From Streptomyces sp. CC0208 (GTDB taxonomy: Bacteria; Actinomycetota; Actinomycetes; Streptomycetales; Streptomycetaceae), in assembly GCF_003443735.1 (NCBI RefSeq), contig NZ_CP031969.1, positions 6,014,001 to 6,078,000 on the forward strand: a stretch of DNA of 64,000 nucleotides, given 5' to 3'. This document shows positions 25,665 through 35,179 of this stretch, piece after piece (positions within the stretch are counted from its first letter, which is position 1; each line of letters begins with the position of its first letter). The translations under genes were made by a program, and so were the position numbers. A model generated the notes under the pieces. That model saw only the letters and a program-made list of their open reading frames with translations. It was not told the origin of the DNA and did no database searches.

Positions 25665-27092
25665 TCAGTCGATGACACGGGGCAGCCGCAGGCTCAGCAG
25701 CCCCGTCAGGGCCACCCCGGCCAGCTGGACCAGGAGCGTCGTCACCAGGGCGTCCCGCATGCCCATGCCCGGCACCAGGGCGAGGAAGAGCGTGCCCAGC
25801 GTGGCCACGCCCAGAGCCAGGGAGGCCTGCTGGGTGGTGACCATCACGCCGCTGCCCACACCGGCCCGCGCGGGCGGTACCTCGGACAGGACGATCCGGA
25901 AGACCACGGGCAGTTGGAGCGCCTGGCCCACTCCGGCGATCGCGCCGCCGGGCAGGAGGGGCAGCAGACCGAGGTCCGGCCAGGAGGAACGGGCCGCCAG
26001 GATCATCAGGCCCAGGCCGACCCCCTGGATCAGCGCACCCGCCGTCACCACCCGGGTGCCGAAGCGCGAGATCAGCCGCGGCCCGGCGATCGATGTGAGC
26101 AGGAACGTCACCGCGAGCGGGGCCAGCGCGAGGCCCGCCTGGACGGGGCTGCGGCCCGCCCCCTCCTGGAGAGCCACCGCGATCACGAACATGAACCCGG
26201 CGAAGCCCATCGAGAACGGCAGGATCAGCAGCAGGCCCCGGCGCAGTGACACCAGCGCGAACAGGCTCGGGGGCACGAGAGGCGTACGGCCCCCGCGGTC
26301 CGCCCTGCGCTCCACCGCGAAGAACGCCCCCGCCAGGAACGGGAACGCCGCCAGCGACAGCCAGGTCCACAGCGGCCAGCCCGCCGCCCTGCCCTCGGTC
26401 AGCGGGGCGAGCAGCGCCAGCAGGGTCGCCGCCAGCAGGACCGTGCCCGGACCGTCCACCGGCTCGGGGCGCCGGGAGCGGGTCTCCGGGATCGTACGGA
26501 CCGCGAGGACCAGGCCGACCAGGACGACCGGGACGTTCACCAGGAACGTCGCCCGCCAGCTGGTGCCCGCGATGTCGGCGGCCACCAGGACACCGCCGAG
26601 GATCTGGCCCGCCACCATGGCAAGGCCCGCCGTGGCGCCGTAGAGGCCCATCGCGCGCGCCCGGCGGGGCCCGGTCGTCGCCGACTGGATGGTGGCGAGG
26701 ACCTGCGGCAGCATCGCGGCCGACGCGGCGCCCTGCGCGACCCGCGCCGCGACCAGCGTCCAGGCGGTGGGCGCGAGCCCGCACGCCAGCGAGGTCAGCC
26801 CGAACGCCAGCATGCCGCCCAGGAAGAGCCGGCGCCGCCCGAAGAGGTCGCCGAGCCGGCCGCCGAGGACGAGGAGGACGGCGTACGCCAGCCCGTAACC
26901 CGCCACGACGAGTTCGAGGACCGACTCGCTCGCGGAGAGGTCCGCGCCGATGCTGGGCAGGGCGACGTTGACGATGAAGAAGTCGATGAGGGGCAGGGCC
27001 GCGGCGAGCAGCACCGTGAACAGTCCGAGGCCGCCCAGCTCGGGTGGCGCGGCGGCGCGGACGGGGCGTGGAGTCGTGGTTTCGGTGGTCAC
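25665..27092 (-). CDS. MFS multidrug-type transporter (14 helices)
   Basis: 475 residues with about 14 membrane helices. DHA2-type motifs are visible: GGRLGDLFGRRRLF between helices 2 and 3, and the motif C-like GQILGGVL. GTG 27092 start; the upstream frame has no site. It is divergent from a helix-turn-helix regulator with an inverted repeat between them, a standard repressor/exporter layout. Substrate unknown. Confidence 0.9.
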   Translation of the reverse strand: MTTETTTPRPVRAAAPPELGGLGLFTVLLAAALPLIDFFIVNVALPSIGADLSASESVLELVVAGYGLAYAVLLVLGGRLGDLFGRRRLFLGGMLAFGLTSLACGLAPTAWTLVAARVAQGAASAAMLPQVLATIQSATTGPRRARAMGLYGATAGLAMVAGQILGGVLVAADIAGTSWRATFLVNVPVVLVGLVLAVRTIPETRSRRPEPVDGPGTVLLAATLLALLAPLTEGRAAGWPLWTWLSLAAFPFLAGAFFAVERRADRGGRTPLVPPSLFALVSLRRGLLLILPFSMGFAGFMFVIAVALQEGAGRSPVQAGLALAPLAVTFLLTSIAGPRLISRFGTRVVTAGALIQGVGLGLMILAARSSWPDLGLLPLLPGGAIAGVGQALQLPVVFRIVLSEVPPARAGVGSGVMVTTQQASLALGVATLGTLFLALVPGMGMRDALVTTLLVQLAGVALTGLLSLRLPRVID

Positions 27093-27123
27093 GTCGATGA
27101 GCCTGCGCCCACCGCCAGGCGGG

Positions 27124-27147
27124 TACCAGAGCCTTCTTATCCTGGTA
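27124..27147. promoter_or_regulatory. TACCAG-n12-CTGGTA inverted repeat
   Basis: Six-base perfect arms in the 110-base gap between the MFS gene and the divergent regulator. Likely an operator shared by the divergent promoters; inference from position. Confidence 0.45.
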
Positions 27148-27202
27148 GCAGAACCACCTGGCAACAGGGTCCCGGTCCAGGCAGGCTGGAGGCATGACGA
27201 CG

Positions 27203-28096
27203 ATGGCCCAGGAGACAGCCGTACCGCCCATCGCTTCCGCGTCCCTCTCGGCGATCCGGCGCCACGAGCTCGCCGCCTTCCTGCGTCACCGCCGCGAGCA
27301 CCTCACCCCCGAGCGGGTCGGCCTGCCCCGCGGCCGCCGGCGCCGCACCCCGGGCCTGCGCCGGGAGGAGATCGCCCAGCTCTCCGCGGTCGGCGTCACC
27401 TGGTACACCTGGCTGGAGCAGGCCCGGGACATCCAGGTCTCCGTGCAGGTCCTGGACGCCCTCGCCCGCGCGCTGCTGCTCGACCAGAGCGAGCGCTCGC
27501 ACCTCTTCCAGCTCGCCGGCGCGGTCGACCCGACACCGGCCCACGCCTGCCCGTCGATCACCCCCGCCATCCGGCAGGTACTCGAACAGCTGGAGCCGGT
27601 CCCGGCCTGCGTGCAGAACAGCCGCTACGACATCCTCGCCTACAACCGCACCTACGGCCTGCTGCTCGGCGACCTGGACACGGTGCCGCCCGAGGACCGC
27701 AACTGCATGATCCTCTGCTACACCAACGACGACTGGCGTTCCTCGATCATCCATCTGCCGGAGGCGCAGCGCCTGATGGCCGCCCGCTTCCGCGCCACCA
27801 TGGCCGGTCACCTCGCCGAGCCCGGCTGGAAGATGCTCCTGAAGAGGCTGCGCACCGAGTCCCCGGAGTTCCGCGAGGTCTGGGACCGGCACGAGGTCAT
27901 CGAACACCGGGGCCGCCGCAAGGAGTTCATGAACCGTTACGTCGGCCATGTCAGCGTCGACCACACCGACCTGTGGCTCGGCCCCGAGGCGGGCCCGCGC
28001 ATGGTGACCTACGCCCCCGCGGACGAGGAGTCCCGGCGGCGGCTGGAGCGGCTGCACGCGATCGCCCTGGAGAGGACGCGGGCCGCGCGGGCGTGA
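27203..28096 (+). CDS. MmyB-like XRE regulator
   Basis: 297 residues: helix-turn-helix at about 10-75 (FLRHRREHLTPERVGLP, GLRREEIAQLSAVGVTWY) followed by the MmyB-like ligand-binding domain (about 100-270) with ILAYNRTYGLLLGDL. ATG 27203 is ten bases from GGAGG (27188-27192); ATG 27194 is only one base from it. These proteins usually repress a divergent MFS or dehydrogenase gene, here the exporter at 25665-27092. Confidence 0.93.
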   Translation: MAQETAVPPIASASLSAIRRHELAAFLRHRREHLTPERVGLPRGRRRRTPGLRREEIAQLSAVGVTWYTWLEQARDIQVSVQVLDALARALLLDQSERSHLFQLAGAVDPTPAHACPSITPAIRQVLEQLEPVPACVQNSRYDILAYNRTYGLLLGDLDTVPPEDRNCMILCYTNDDWRSSIIHLPEAQRLMAARFRATMAGHLAEPGWKMLLKRLRTESPEFREVWDRHEVIEHRGRRKEFMNRYVGHVSVDHTDLWLGPEAGPRMVTYAPADEESRRRLERLHAIALERTRAARA

Positions 28097-28183
28097 GCGG
28101 CCGGTCGCCGTCGTGGGGGATGACCGTCCGGAGTGGGGGAACCCGGGCGGTCCGAACGGAACCCCCCACTTGCGAGGCGAGCC

Positions 28184-28699
28184 ATGGCCGAGCAGAAGTC
28201 GTCGCAGCAGGTAGCAGAGTCAGGATCACCGTCACCGTCACCGGCGCAGGGGCTTCCGCAGCCGTTGCGGGCGGCCGTGTCGGTGCTGGGGAAGGTGCCC
28301 GGGGCCGGGACGGTGGGCCGGCTGGCCGGAGGAACGCTGGACCGGGTCGGCGCGGTGTCCCCACGTGGCCGGCGGCTCGCGGTGTACGCCGGGGCCGGGG
28401 TGCTCGGTGTCGCGGGCCTCGTCGAGTGGCCCGTCGCGGTCACCGGGGCGGCGGTGGCGTGGCTGACCCAGCCGAGGCCGGGGGAGCGGGAGGAGCCGGC
28501 CGACGAGAGCCGGCCCACGCCCCGGGTCCTGGCGTCGACCCACGGCACCCCGGGCCCCGCTGCCCACCAGGCGTCCGGGGCACCCTCGTCCGCGTCGCGC
28601 ACGCCTTCCGGCAAGCTCCCTCCGCACGAGACGGCCGCACCGGCCGGCCGGCGCGGCCCCGGAGGCTCCACCGCGGGCCGTGCCCGCTCCGGCGACTGA
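28184..28699 (+). CDS. Small alanine/proline-rich membrane protein upstream of P-type ATPase
   Basis: 171 residues. A polar serine/proline N-terminus, a glycine-rich amphipathic stretch, one clear membrane segment (about 65-95, LAVYAGAGVLGVAGLVEWPV), and a disordered C-terminal tail. ATG 28184 has GAGG seven bases upstream. The ATPase starts nine bases after its stop, so the two are an operon and it may be an accessory subunit (inference). No named family recognised. Confidence 0.75.
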   Translation: MAEQKSSQQVAESGSPSPSPAQGLPQPLRAAVSVLGKVPGAGTVGRLAGGTLDRVGAVSPRGRRLAVYAGAGVLGVAGLVEWPVAVTGAAVAWLTQPRPGEREEPADESRPTPRVLASTHGTPGPAAHQASGAPSSASRTPSGKLPPHETAAPAGRRGPGGSTAGRARSGD

Positions 28700-28708
28700 G
28701 GACGAACG

Positions 28709-31700
28709 ATGAACCGAGGACTCACGACCGCCGCCGCGGACCTCGTCCTGGCCGGCCCGCGCCTGCTCGCCAGGAATACGCCCGCCGCGGTCGGAGCGGC
28801 CGCCGGAGCGGTGGCCGGAACGGCACGGGCCGGCGTACGCACCGCGGACTTCGCGGCCCGCACCACGAGGGCCGCCCGAGCGGCCCTCCCGGGAGCGTCC
28901 CCGCACTGGCGAGCGGGCCACCGGGTCCATGTGCCACTGCGCGCGGAAGCGGACCCGGGGCACGGACCGGAGCACGGACCGGAGCACGGACCGGAGCACG
29001 GACCGGAGCACGGACCGGAGCACGGACCGGAGCACGGACCGGAGCACGGACCGGAGCACGGAGAACACGCCCCCACCGAACACCGCGCCCGCCGTCTCGT
29101 CACCGCCCTCGCCGAGCACCCCGACATCGCGCTGGCCTACTGGGACCAGGGCCTCGGGCGGCTCGTCGTGACCGCGGTGGAGGGTGTGGCCACCGAGCGC
29201 GTCGAGAAGCGGGTCTCGGTGCTGGCCGAGCGGTACGGGCTGGTGGCGGACGGCCAGGACGTCGAGGAGCTCGCCCATCCCGGTGACCCCGGCTCGGTGC
29301 GGACCGCCGCCCTGGCGCTCGCCGCCGACGCCGTCGGAGCCGCCGCCGCCCTCGCCGGGTCCGCGCTGCGGCTGCCCGCCTCGCCGCGGCCGGTGACGGC
29401 TGTGGTGATGTTGCTGCGGGAGAACCCCCGGTTCCGGGGCTGGCTGCGGGGGCGGCTCGGGAGCGCGCGGACGGACGTGGCGCTGGCCGCCGTGAACGCC
29501 GCCGTGCACGGCGCGGGCCACAGCCCCACCTCCCTGCTGCTCGACGGCACCCTGCGCACCTGCCAGCTGGCCGAGGCCCTGGTGCGGACGGCCGCCTTCG
29601 AGACGGTCCACGACGACCTGTGCGTCCCCGACCGGGACAGCGTGCCCGCCGACCAGGCCCTACGGCCGCCCCCGCGCCCCTCACCCGCCCAGGAGTACGC
29701 GGGCCACGCCTCGGCCGGCAGCATCGCCGGCGCCGTCGCCGCGCTCCTCGTCAAGCACGACGTCACCGAGGCCGCCGAGGCCGTCCTCGCGGGCTCCCCC
29801 AAGGCCGCGCGCTACGGCCCCGCGGCCTTCCACGCGGTACTGAGCGCGACCCTGTCGCGTTCCGGCGTCCTGGTGCGCGACCCGGACCGGCTGCGGCAGC
29901 TGGAGACCGTCGGCACCGTCCTCCTGCACCCGAGCGCCCTGCGCACCCCGGGCGCGGGCGCCGACGCCTGGGCCGAGCCGGTGCTGGACGCGGCCCGGCG
30001 TGCCGGACTCCGGGTCGTCGTCCTGGACGACCCCGCGCTGGCCGACTTCACCGGACTCGCCGACCAAGTCGTGGACGCCGGGCGGCCGTTGCGGGAGATC
30101 GTCGACCAACTCCGCGATGACGAAGGCGGTGTTCTCACCGTCGCCCGCCCCCAGGACGCCGACGTCGTCGCCGGACTCCTCCGCGGCGACGTGGCCGTCT
30201 CCCTCACCGACGGCGGCTGCGCGGTCGCCTGGGGCGCCGACGTCCTCGCCCCGCACGGACTGCCCGACGTCTGGCGGCTGTTGACCGCCGTACCGGCGGC
30301 CCGCGCGGTCGGCCGCCGCTCCCAGACCCTGGCCCGCTCGGGCGCCGCCCTGTCCGGACTCCTCGTCGCCGTCGGCGAGTCGGGCCGCGGCCGACGCCGT
30401 ACGGCGATCCCCGGCCTCCGGCACGCACCCGTCGACGCGGCCGCGGCCGCCGCCCTGTTCACCGGCACCCGCGCCGCCCTGCGTGTGGCCGCCACGAGCC
30501 CCCCGCACCCGCGTCCCCGGGTGGCCTGGCACGCCCTGCACCCGGACGACGTACGCGACCGGCTGGAACAGGAGGCACCCCCGGAGCCGACGCTCGTCGA
30601 GCAGACGACCGCACGGGTCCGTACCGCCGCCGACACCGTCGTACGACTGCCCGTGCTGGCCCCCGCCAGGTGGTCGGCGCAGCTCGCCCGGGCCGTGCGC
30701 GGCGAGCTGGACGACCCGCTGACCCCCGTCCTGGCGGTCGGCTCGGCCGCGTCCGCGATCCTCGGGTCCGCGATGGACGCGCTGCTGGTGGTCGGCGCCC
30801 TCGACCTGAACGCGCTCGTCGGCGGCCTGCAGCGGCTGCGCGCCGAGCGGGCCCTGTCCGGGCTGCTCGCCCAGCAGAAGCAGAAGGCCCGGGTCGCCGA
30901 GGAGGGCGCGGAACCGCACGTCGTCGACGCCGCCAGGCTGAGCCCGGGGGACGTCATCGAGCTGACGCTGGACGACGTCGTGCCCGCCGACGCCCGGCTG
31001 CTGTGGGAGGACGGCCTGGAGGTCGACGAGTCCGCGCTGACCGGCGAGTCCCTCCCGGTGGACAAGTCCACCGACCCGAGCCCGCGCGCCCCCGTCGCCG
31101 AACGGCGCTGCATGGTCTTCGAGGGGACGACCGTGGTGGCCGGGAACGCCCGCGCGGTCGTCGTGGACACCGGCGACCGCACCGAGGCCGCCCGCGCCGT
31201 CACGCTCGCCGCCCGCACCCCGGCCGCCGGCGGAGTCCAGGCCCGGCTCCAGGAACTCACCCGCAAGGCACTGCCGTTGACGATGGCGGGCGGCGCCGCG
31301 GTCACCGGGCTCGCCCTGGTGCGCGGCACACCCCTGCGGCAGGCGGTCAGCGGCGGGGTCGCGGTCGCGGTGGCCGCCGTACCGGAAGGCCTGCCGCTGG
31401 TGGCCACCGTCGCGCAGCTGGCGGCCGCCCGCCGGCTCAGCGCGCACGGCGTCCTGGTCCGCGCCCCGCGCACCCTCGAAGCCCTGGGCCGCATGGACAC
31501 CATCTGCTTCGACAAGACCGGCACCCTCACCGAGAACCGGCTGCGCCTGGTCCGGGTCACCACCGCGGACGGCACGGTCCACACTCCCGGCGAGCCCGAC
31601 GCGGACGGCCCGCTGCGCATCGCGGCACGGGCCTGTCCCCAGCTCGACGGCGACTCCGGGCAGCGCCCGGCGCACGCCACCGACGAGGCCGTCCTGGACG

Positions 31701-33064
31701 CGGCCGCTCCCGACGAGGAGTGGACCCAGCTGGAGGGCCTCCCCTTCGAGGCCGGCCGCGGTTACGCCGCCGCCGTCGGACACCCCGGCGACGGCTCCCC
31801 GGTGCTGGTCCTCAAGGGCGCCCCGGAGACCGTCCTGCCCGCCTGCGCCGACCTCCCCGCCGACGCCGCCGACCGGGCCCAGTCGCTCGCCCGCGACGGC
31901 CTGCGCGTGCTGGCGGTGGCCCGGCGCCCGCTCGACGGCGACAGCGACCGGAAGGCCGTACTCGAAGAGCCCTTGCGGGACCTGGAGTTCGTCGGCCTGC
32001 TGGCCCTCGCCGACGTGGCCCGGGACACCTCCCCGGACCTGGTGCGCGGACTGCGCGAGGCGGGCGTACGGCCGGTCGTGCTGACCGGTGACCACCCGCA
32101 GACCGCCCACGCCATCGCCACCGACCTCGGCTGGCCCGAGGACGCCACGGTCGTCACCGGCGACGAACTGGCCGCCGCCGACCGCTCGGCCCGCTCCCGG
32201 ATGCTGCGCGACGCCGATGTCGTGGCCCGGGTCGCGCCCGAGCAGAAACTCCAGGTCGTGGAGGCCCTCAGGGACGCGGGCCGGGTCGTCGGCATGGTCG
32301 GCGACGGCGCCAACGACGCGGCCGCCATCCGGGCCGCCGACATCGGCGTCGGCATCAGCGCCCGCGGCTCGGCCGCCGCCCGCAACGCCGCCGACCTCGT
32401 CCTCACCGGTGACGACCTCACCGCCCTCATCGAGGCGGTCCGCGAGGGCCGCGCCCTGTGGCACTCCGTCGCCGACGCCATCGCCATCCTGATCGGCGGC
32501 AACGCGGGCGAGGTGGGCTTCGGCATCCTCGGCACCCTCCTGTCGGGCGCGGCGCCCCTGTCCACCCGACAGATGCTCCTGGTGAACCTCTTCACCGACC
32601 TGTTCCCGGCGATGGCCGTGGCGGTGACGCCGACGGAGAAACCCACGGAAGACGAGCCCTCGGTCGACACGATCCTGGGCGCCGCTCTGACCCGCCAGAT
32701 CCGCGACCGCGCCCTCACCACCTGCCTCGGTGCCACGGTGGCCTGGCTCATCGGCCGCTTCACGCCGGGCACGGCCCGCCGCTCGACGACGATGGCCCTG
32801 TGCGCGGTGGTGGGCACGCAGCTGGCCCAGACACTCGCGGACCGCCGGGAGAGCCCCCTGGTCCGCTTCACGTCCCTGGGCTCGGCAGCGGCGTTGATCG
32901 CGCTGGTGGAGATCCCGGGAGTGAGCCGGCTGTTCGGCTGCACCCCGCTGGGGCCGTTGGCGTGGGCGGGGGTGGCGGCGGCGATCGCGCTGGCCCTGGC
33001 CGGGCAGAGGTTCCTGCCGACGGTGGAGCGAACCGTGCGCTATCAACTGAGCAGGAGCTCTTGA
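28709..33064 (+). CDS. Large cation-translocating P-type ATPase (CtpI-like)
   Basis: 1451 residues, about 500 longer than an ordinary P-type ATPase. An extra N-terminal region (about 1-600) includes an EHGP repeat (about 87-120) and a heavy-metal-domain-like section (about 130-190). The pump core follows: TGES actuator loop near 778, intramembrane VPEGLPL, phosphorylated Asp935 in CFDKTGTLTENR, hinge MVGDGANDAAA, and six C-terminal helices. VPEGLP resembles P2-type pumps; the ion is not determinable. Long pumps of this kind occur in mycobacteria as CtpI. GAGGA precedes ATG 28709. Operon with the membrane protein just upstream. Confidence 0.92.
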   Translation: MNRGLTTAAADLVLAGPRLLARNTPAAVGAAAGAVAGTARAGVRTADFAARTTRAARAALPGASPHWRAGHRVHVPLRAEADPGHGPEHGPEHGPEHGPEHGPEHGPEHGPEHGPEHGEHAPTEHRARRLVTALAEHPDIALAYWDQGLGRLVVTAVEGVATERVEKRVSVLAERYGLVADGQDVEELAHPGDPGSVRTAALALAADAVGAAAALAGSALRLPASPRPVTAVVMLLRENPRFRGWLRGRLGSARTDVALAAVNAAVHGAGHSPTSLLLDGTLRTCQLAEALVRTAAFETVHDDLCVPDRDSVPADQALRPPPRPSPAQEYAGHASAGSIAGAVAALLVKHDVTEAAEAVLAGSPKAARYGPAAFHAVLSATLSRSGVLVRDPDRLRQLETVGTVLLHPSALRTPGAGADAWAEPVLDAARRAGLRVVVLDDPALADFTGLADQVVDAGRPLREIVDQLRDDEGGVLTVARPQDADVVAGLLRGDVAVSLTDGGCAVAWGADVLAPHGLPDVWRLLTAVPAARAVGRRSQTLARSGAALSGLLVAVGESGRGRRRTAIPGLRHAPVDAAAAAALFTGTRAALRVAATSPPHPRPRVAWHALHPDDVRDRLEQEAPPEPTLVEQTTARVRTAADTVVRLPVLAPARWSAQLARAVRGELDDPLTPVLAVGSAASAILGSAMDALLVVGALDLNALVGGLQRLRAERALSGLLAQQKQKARVAEEGAEPHVVDAARLSPGDVIELTLDDVVPADARLLWEDGLEVDESALTGESLPVDKSTDPSPRAPVAERRCMVFEGTTVVAGNARAVVVDTGDRTEAARAVTLAARTPAAGGVQARLQELTRKALPLTMAGGAAVTGLALVRGTPLRQAVSGGVAVAVAAVPEGLPLVATVAQLAAARRLSAHGVLVRAPRTLEALGRMDTICFDKTGTLTENRLRLVRVTTADGTVHTPGEPDADGPLRIAARACPQLDGDSGQRPAHATDEAVLDAAAPDEEWTQLEGLPFEAGRGYAAAVGHPGDGSPVLVLKGAPETVLPACADLPADAADRAQSLARDGLRVLAVARRPLDGDSDRKAVLEEPLRDLEFVGLLALADVARDTSPDLVRGLREAGVRPVVLTGDHPQTAHAIATDLGWPEDATVVTGDELAAADRSARSRMLRDADVVARVAPEQKLQVVEALRDAGRVVGMVGDGANDAAAIRAADIGVGISARGSAAARNAADLVLTGDDLTALIEAVREGRALWHSVADAIAILIGGNAGEVGFGILGTLLSGAAPLSTRQMLLVNLFTDLFPAMAVAVTPTEKPTEDEPSVDTILGAALTRQIRDRALTTCLGATVAWLIGRFTPGTARRSTTMALCAVVGTQLAQTLADRRESPLVRFTSLGSAAALIALVEIPGVSRLFGCTPLGPLAWAGVAAAIALALAGQRFLPTVERTVRYQLSRSS
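28957..29064 (+). repeat. 12-bp tandem repeat encoding EHGP
   Basis: Seven exact copies of GGAGCACGGACC (28969-29052) with one variant copy on each side. Being 12 bases long it preserves frame and adds histidine/glutamate tetrapeptides to the ATPase N-terminus. Copy number probably varies between strains. Confidence 0.95.
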
Positions 33065-33079
33065 TCCCTGGGAAAGACG

Positions 33080-33559
33080 TCAGGCGGTGTGCTTGTGGAT
33101 CACGCCGAGGTAGTGGCGTCCGCGATCGGGCACGTGGTCGTCACGGCCAGGCGTGAAGAACACCGCGCAGACGTCGGCGGGTTGCGTAAGGATGCTGGAC
33201 TGCTCTCCGAACGTGAGGCGGTCGTTGACGTCGTAGCGGCAGTCGACAGCGTCAAGGCCGGCGACCAGGTCTTCTCGGGGCACTGTGGACGGGTAGGACT
33301 CCGAGTCCGGCAGGACCTGCGAGGGCAAGGTGGTCGTCGAGCCCGGTCGGAGCCTGATCCAGATTCCGCTGACGGCGCCTTGGGTGATGACCAGCTCCAG
33401 GCCGTTCCAGGCGTAGGGGTAGCCGTCGAGTTCCGGCCTCATCCGGACAGCGGGGTGCGGGCGTCCCGGGCCCAGGAGATCCTCGGCCGTACGCAGTGGC
33501 ATGCCGCAGTGAAGCGGGCCGATACGACCGGTCCGGGCGAAGTCGACGAGTACGTTCAT
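33080..33559 (-). CDS. Hypothetical protein, orphan
   Basis: 159 residues beginning MNVLVDFARTGRIGPLHCGM; no signal or membrane segment. Beta-rich pattern with YAWNGLELVI and SGIWIRLRPG. Composition is less extreme in G+C than its neighbours, which fits later acquisition. ATG 33559 used; GTG 33568 is possible and neither has a clear ribosome site. It resembles small immunity-type or effector-associated orphans, but I do not recognise a family. It is convergent with the ATPase. Confidence 0.6.
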   Translation of the reverse strand: MNVLVDFARTGRIGPLHCGMPLRTAEDLLGPGRPHPAVRMRPELDGYPYAWNGLELVITQGAVSGIWIRLRPGSTTTLPSQVLPDSESYPSTVPREDLVAGLDAVDCRYDVNDRLTFGEQSSILTQPADVCAVFFTPGRDDHVPDRGRHYLGVIHKHTA

Positions 33560-33613
33560 CAAGGTCACGTCAGAGACTTTGGCATCTGCTCGGGCCGGCC
33601 GACACCCGCCGTA

Positions 33614-35068
33614 CTACGCGCTGACCCCCGCCGCCTCGCGCACCTCGGCCGACTCCAGCCGCTCAGCCGTACGCTCAGCGGTCCGCCGAGCCCACGCCCC
33701 ACTCGTCACGGCCCCGAGAAGCAGCACCGCGAACCCGCACCCGGCCAGGATCCACCACCCCGGCACCGCGGCGGACACGAACTTCTCCTTGTACGACGAC
33801 GACCCCACCCCGGAGGCCAGTACCGCCCCGACCACCGCGACCCCGAGCGTCTGCCCGAGCTGACGGCTCGTGGAGGCGACGGCCGCCGCGACCCCGGCCT
33901 GGGCGCGCGGCATCCCCGACACGGCCGTGTTCGTGATCGGCGCGTTGACCAGCCCGAACCCGATGCCGAACAGCACGTACCCGAGGAGCAGCGTCCGGTC
34001 CGAGGTCTCCGCGTCGAAGGCGGCGAACAGCACCCCGCTGGCGGTGATCATGACTCCCGCCGCGATCAACGGCAGCCTCGGCCCCCGGCTTCCCACCAGC
34101 CGCCCGGCGAGGGGCGCGCACAGGAACATCGGCACGGCCATCGGCAGCATCCACAGGCCCGCGTGCAGCGCGTCCAGCCCCCGGACGTTCTGGAGGTACA
34201 GCGTCGACAGGAACAGGAACCCGCCCAGACCGGCGAAGGCGCTGATCGCGATTACCGTGGCTCCGCTGAAGGGAGCGGACCGGAAGAACCGCAGGTCGAT
34301 GAGGGGCTCGTCCCGTCGGGGCTCGTACCAGAGGAGCCCGGCCAGCGCGAGGACGGCCACGACGGCAAAGGGCAGGACGTACGAGAACCCCGAGGCCGGC
34401 GCCTCGATGATCGCGTACGTCAGCGAGCCGAACAGCGCGATCACCAGGAGCTGTCCGACCGGGTCGGGGCGGCGGGCCCTGGGCGCCCGGGACTCGGGGA
34501 CGTACCGCAGGGTCAGCAGCAGGGCCGCGAGACCCACCGGCAGGTTGACCCAGAAGATCGAGCGCCAGCCGACCGAGTCCACGAGCACCCCGCCCACCAG
34601 CGGCCCCGCCGCCATGGAGATGCCGACGACCGCACCCCACACCCCGATCGCCCGCGCCCGCTCGCGCGGGTCGGTGAAGGTGTTGGTGATGATCGACATC
34701 GCGACCGGGTTGAGCATCGAACCGCCGACCGCCTGCACCATCCGGAAGGCGATCAGCGCCTCCAGGTTCGGCGCGGCGGAGCACAGCGCGGAGCCGATCG
34801 TGAAGACGATCAGGCCCGCCATGAAGACGCGCTTGCGGCCGATCCGGTCGGCCGTGGAGCCGGCCAGCATCAGCAGCGAGGCGAGGACCAGGGTGTACGC
34901 GTCGATCGTCCACTGGAGGCCCGCGGTGCTCGCGTCCAGGCCACGCTGCATGGCGGGCAGGGCGACATTGAGGGCCGTGGTGTCGAGGCTCACGATCAGG
35001 AGGCTCATACAGCAGATCGCGAGGACCAGCATGCGTCGGCGAGGGCTGAGCTCGGGCATGCGCTCCAT
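33614..35068 (-). CDS. MFS transporter, DHA2/EmrB-QacA type
   Basis: 484 residues with 14 membrane helices. Motif A-like GSTADRIGRKRVF between helices 2 and 3; motif C region GPLVGGVLVDSVGWR; SLDTTALNVALPAMQ in helix 1 is typical of DHA2 drug exporters. ATG 35068 or 35059. It faces dusB across a 110-base gap with AT-rich promoter-like sequence (TTAGTTAGACGCACTA on the minus strand, a possible operator). Confidence 0.92.
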   Translation of the reverse strand: MERMPELSPRRRMLVLAICCMSLLIVSLDTTALNVALPAMQRGLDASTAGLQWTIDAYTLVLASLLMLAGSTADRIGRKRVFMAGLIVFTIGSALCSAAPNLEALIAFRMVQAVGGSMLNPVAMSIITNTFTDPRERARAIGVWGAVVGISMAAGPLVGGVLVDSVGWRSIFWVNLPVGLAALLLTLRYVPESRAPRARRPDPVGQLLVIALFGSLTYAIIEAPASGFSYVLPFAVVAVLALAGLLWYEPRRDEPLIDLRFFRSAPFSGATVIAISAFAGLGGFLFLSTLYLQNVRGLDALHAGLWMLPMAVPMFLCAPLAGRLVGSRGPRLPLIAAGVMITASGVLFAAFDAETSDRTLLLGYVLFGIGFGLVNAPITNTAVSGMPRAQAGVAAAVASTSRQLGQTLGVAVVGAVLASGVGSSSYKEKFVSAAVPGWWILAGCGFAVLLLGAVTSGAWARRTAERTAERLESAEVREAAGVSA

Positions 35069-35179
35069 CGTACGCCGATGTCGATAGTGCGTCTAACTAA
35101 TGGTTTATGCATGATCCATGCCCGGCCGGGGCGAGGGACGGGGCGAGGGGTGGGGCGAGGGATGCGTGACAATGGGGGA

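Noticed and set aside
28132..28170. Riboswitch-like AGTGGGGG/CCCCCACT stem before the P-type ATPase operon
   Set aside because: Only eight base pairs with a long loop; no known riboswitch core recognised.
27951..28364. Minus-strand ORF upstream of the small membrane protein
   Set aside because: Proline/serine-rich antisense of two real genes.
28957..29064. CRISPR-like array
   Set aside because: Units are contiguous 12-bp coding repeats without spacers.
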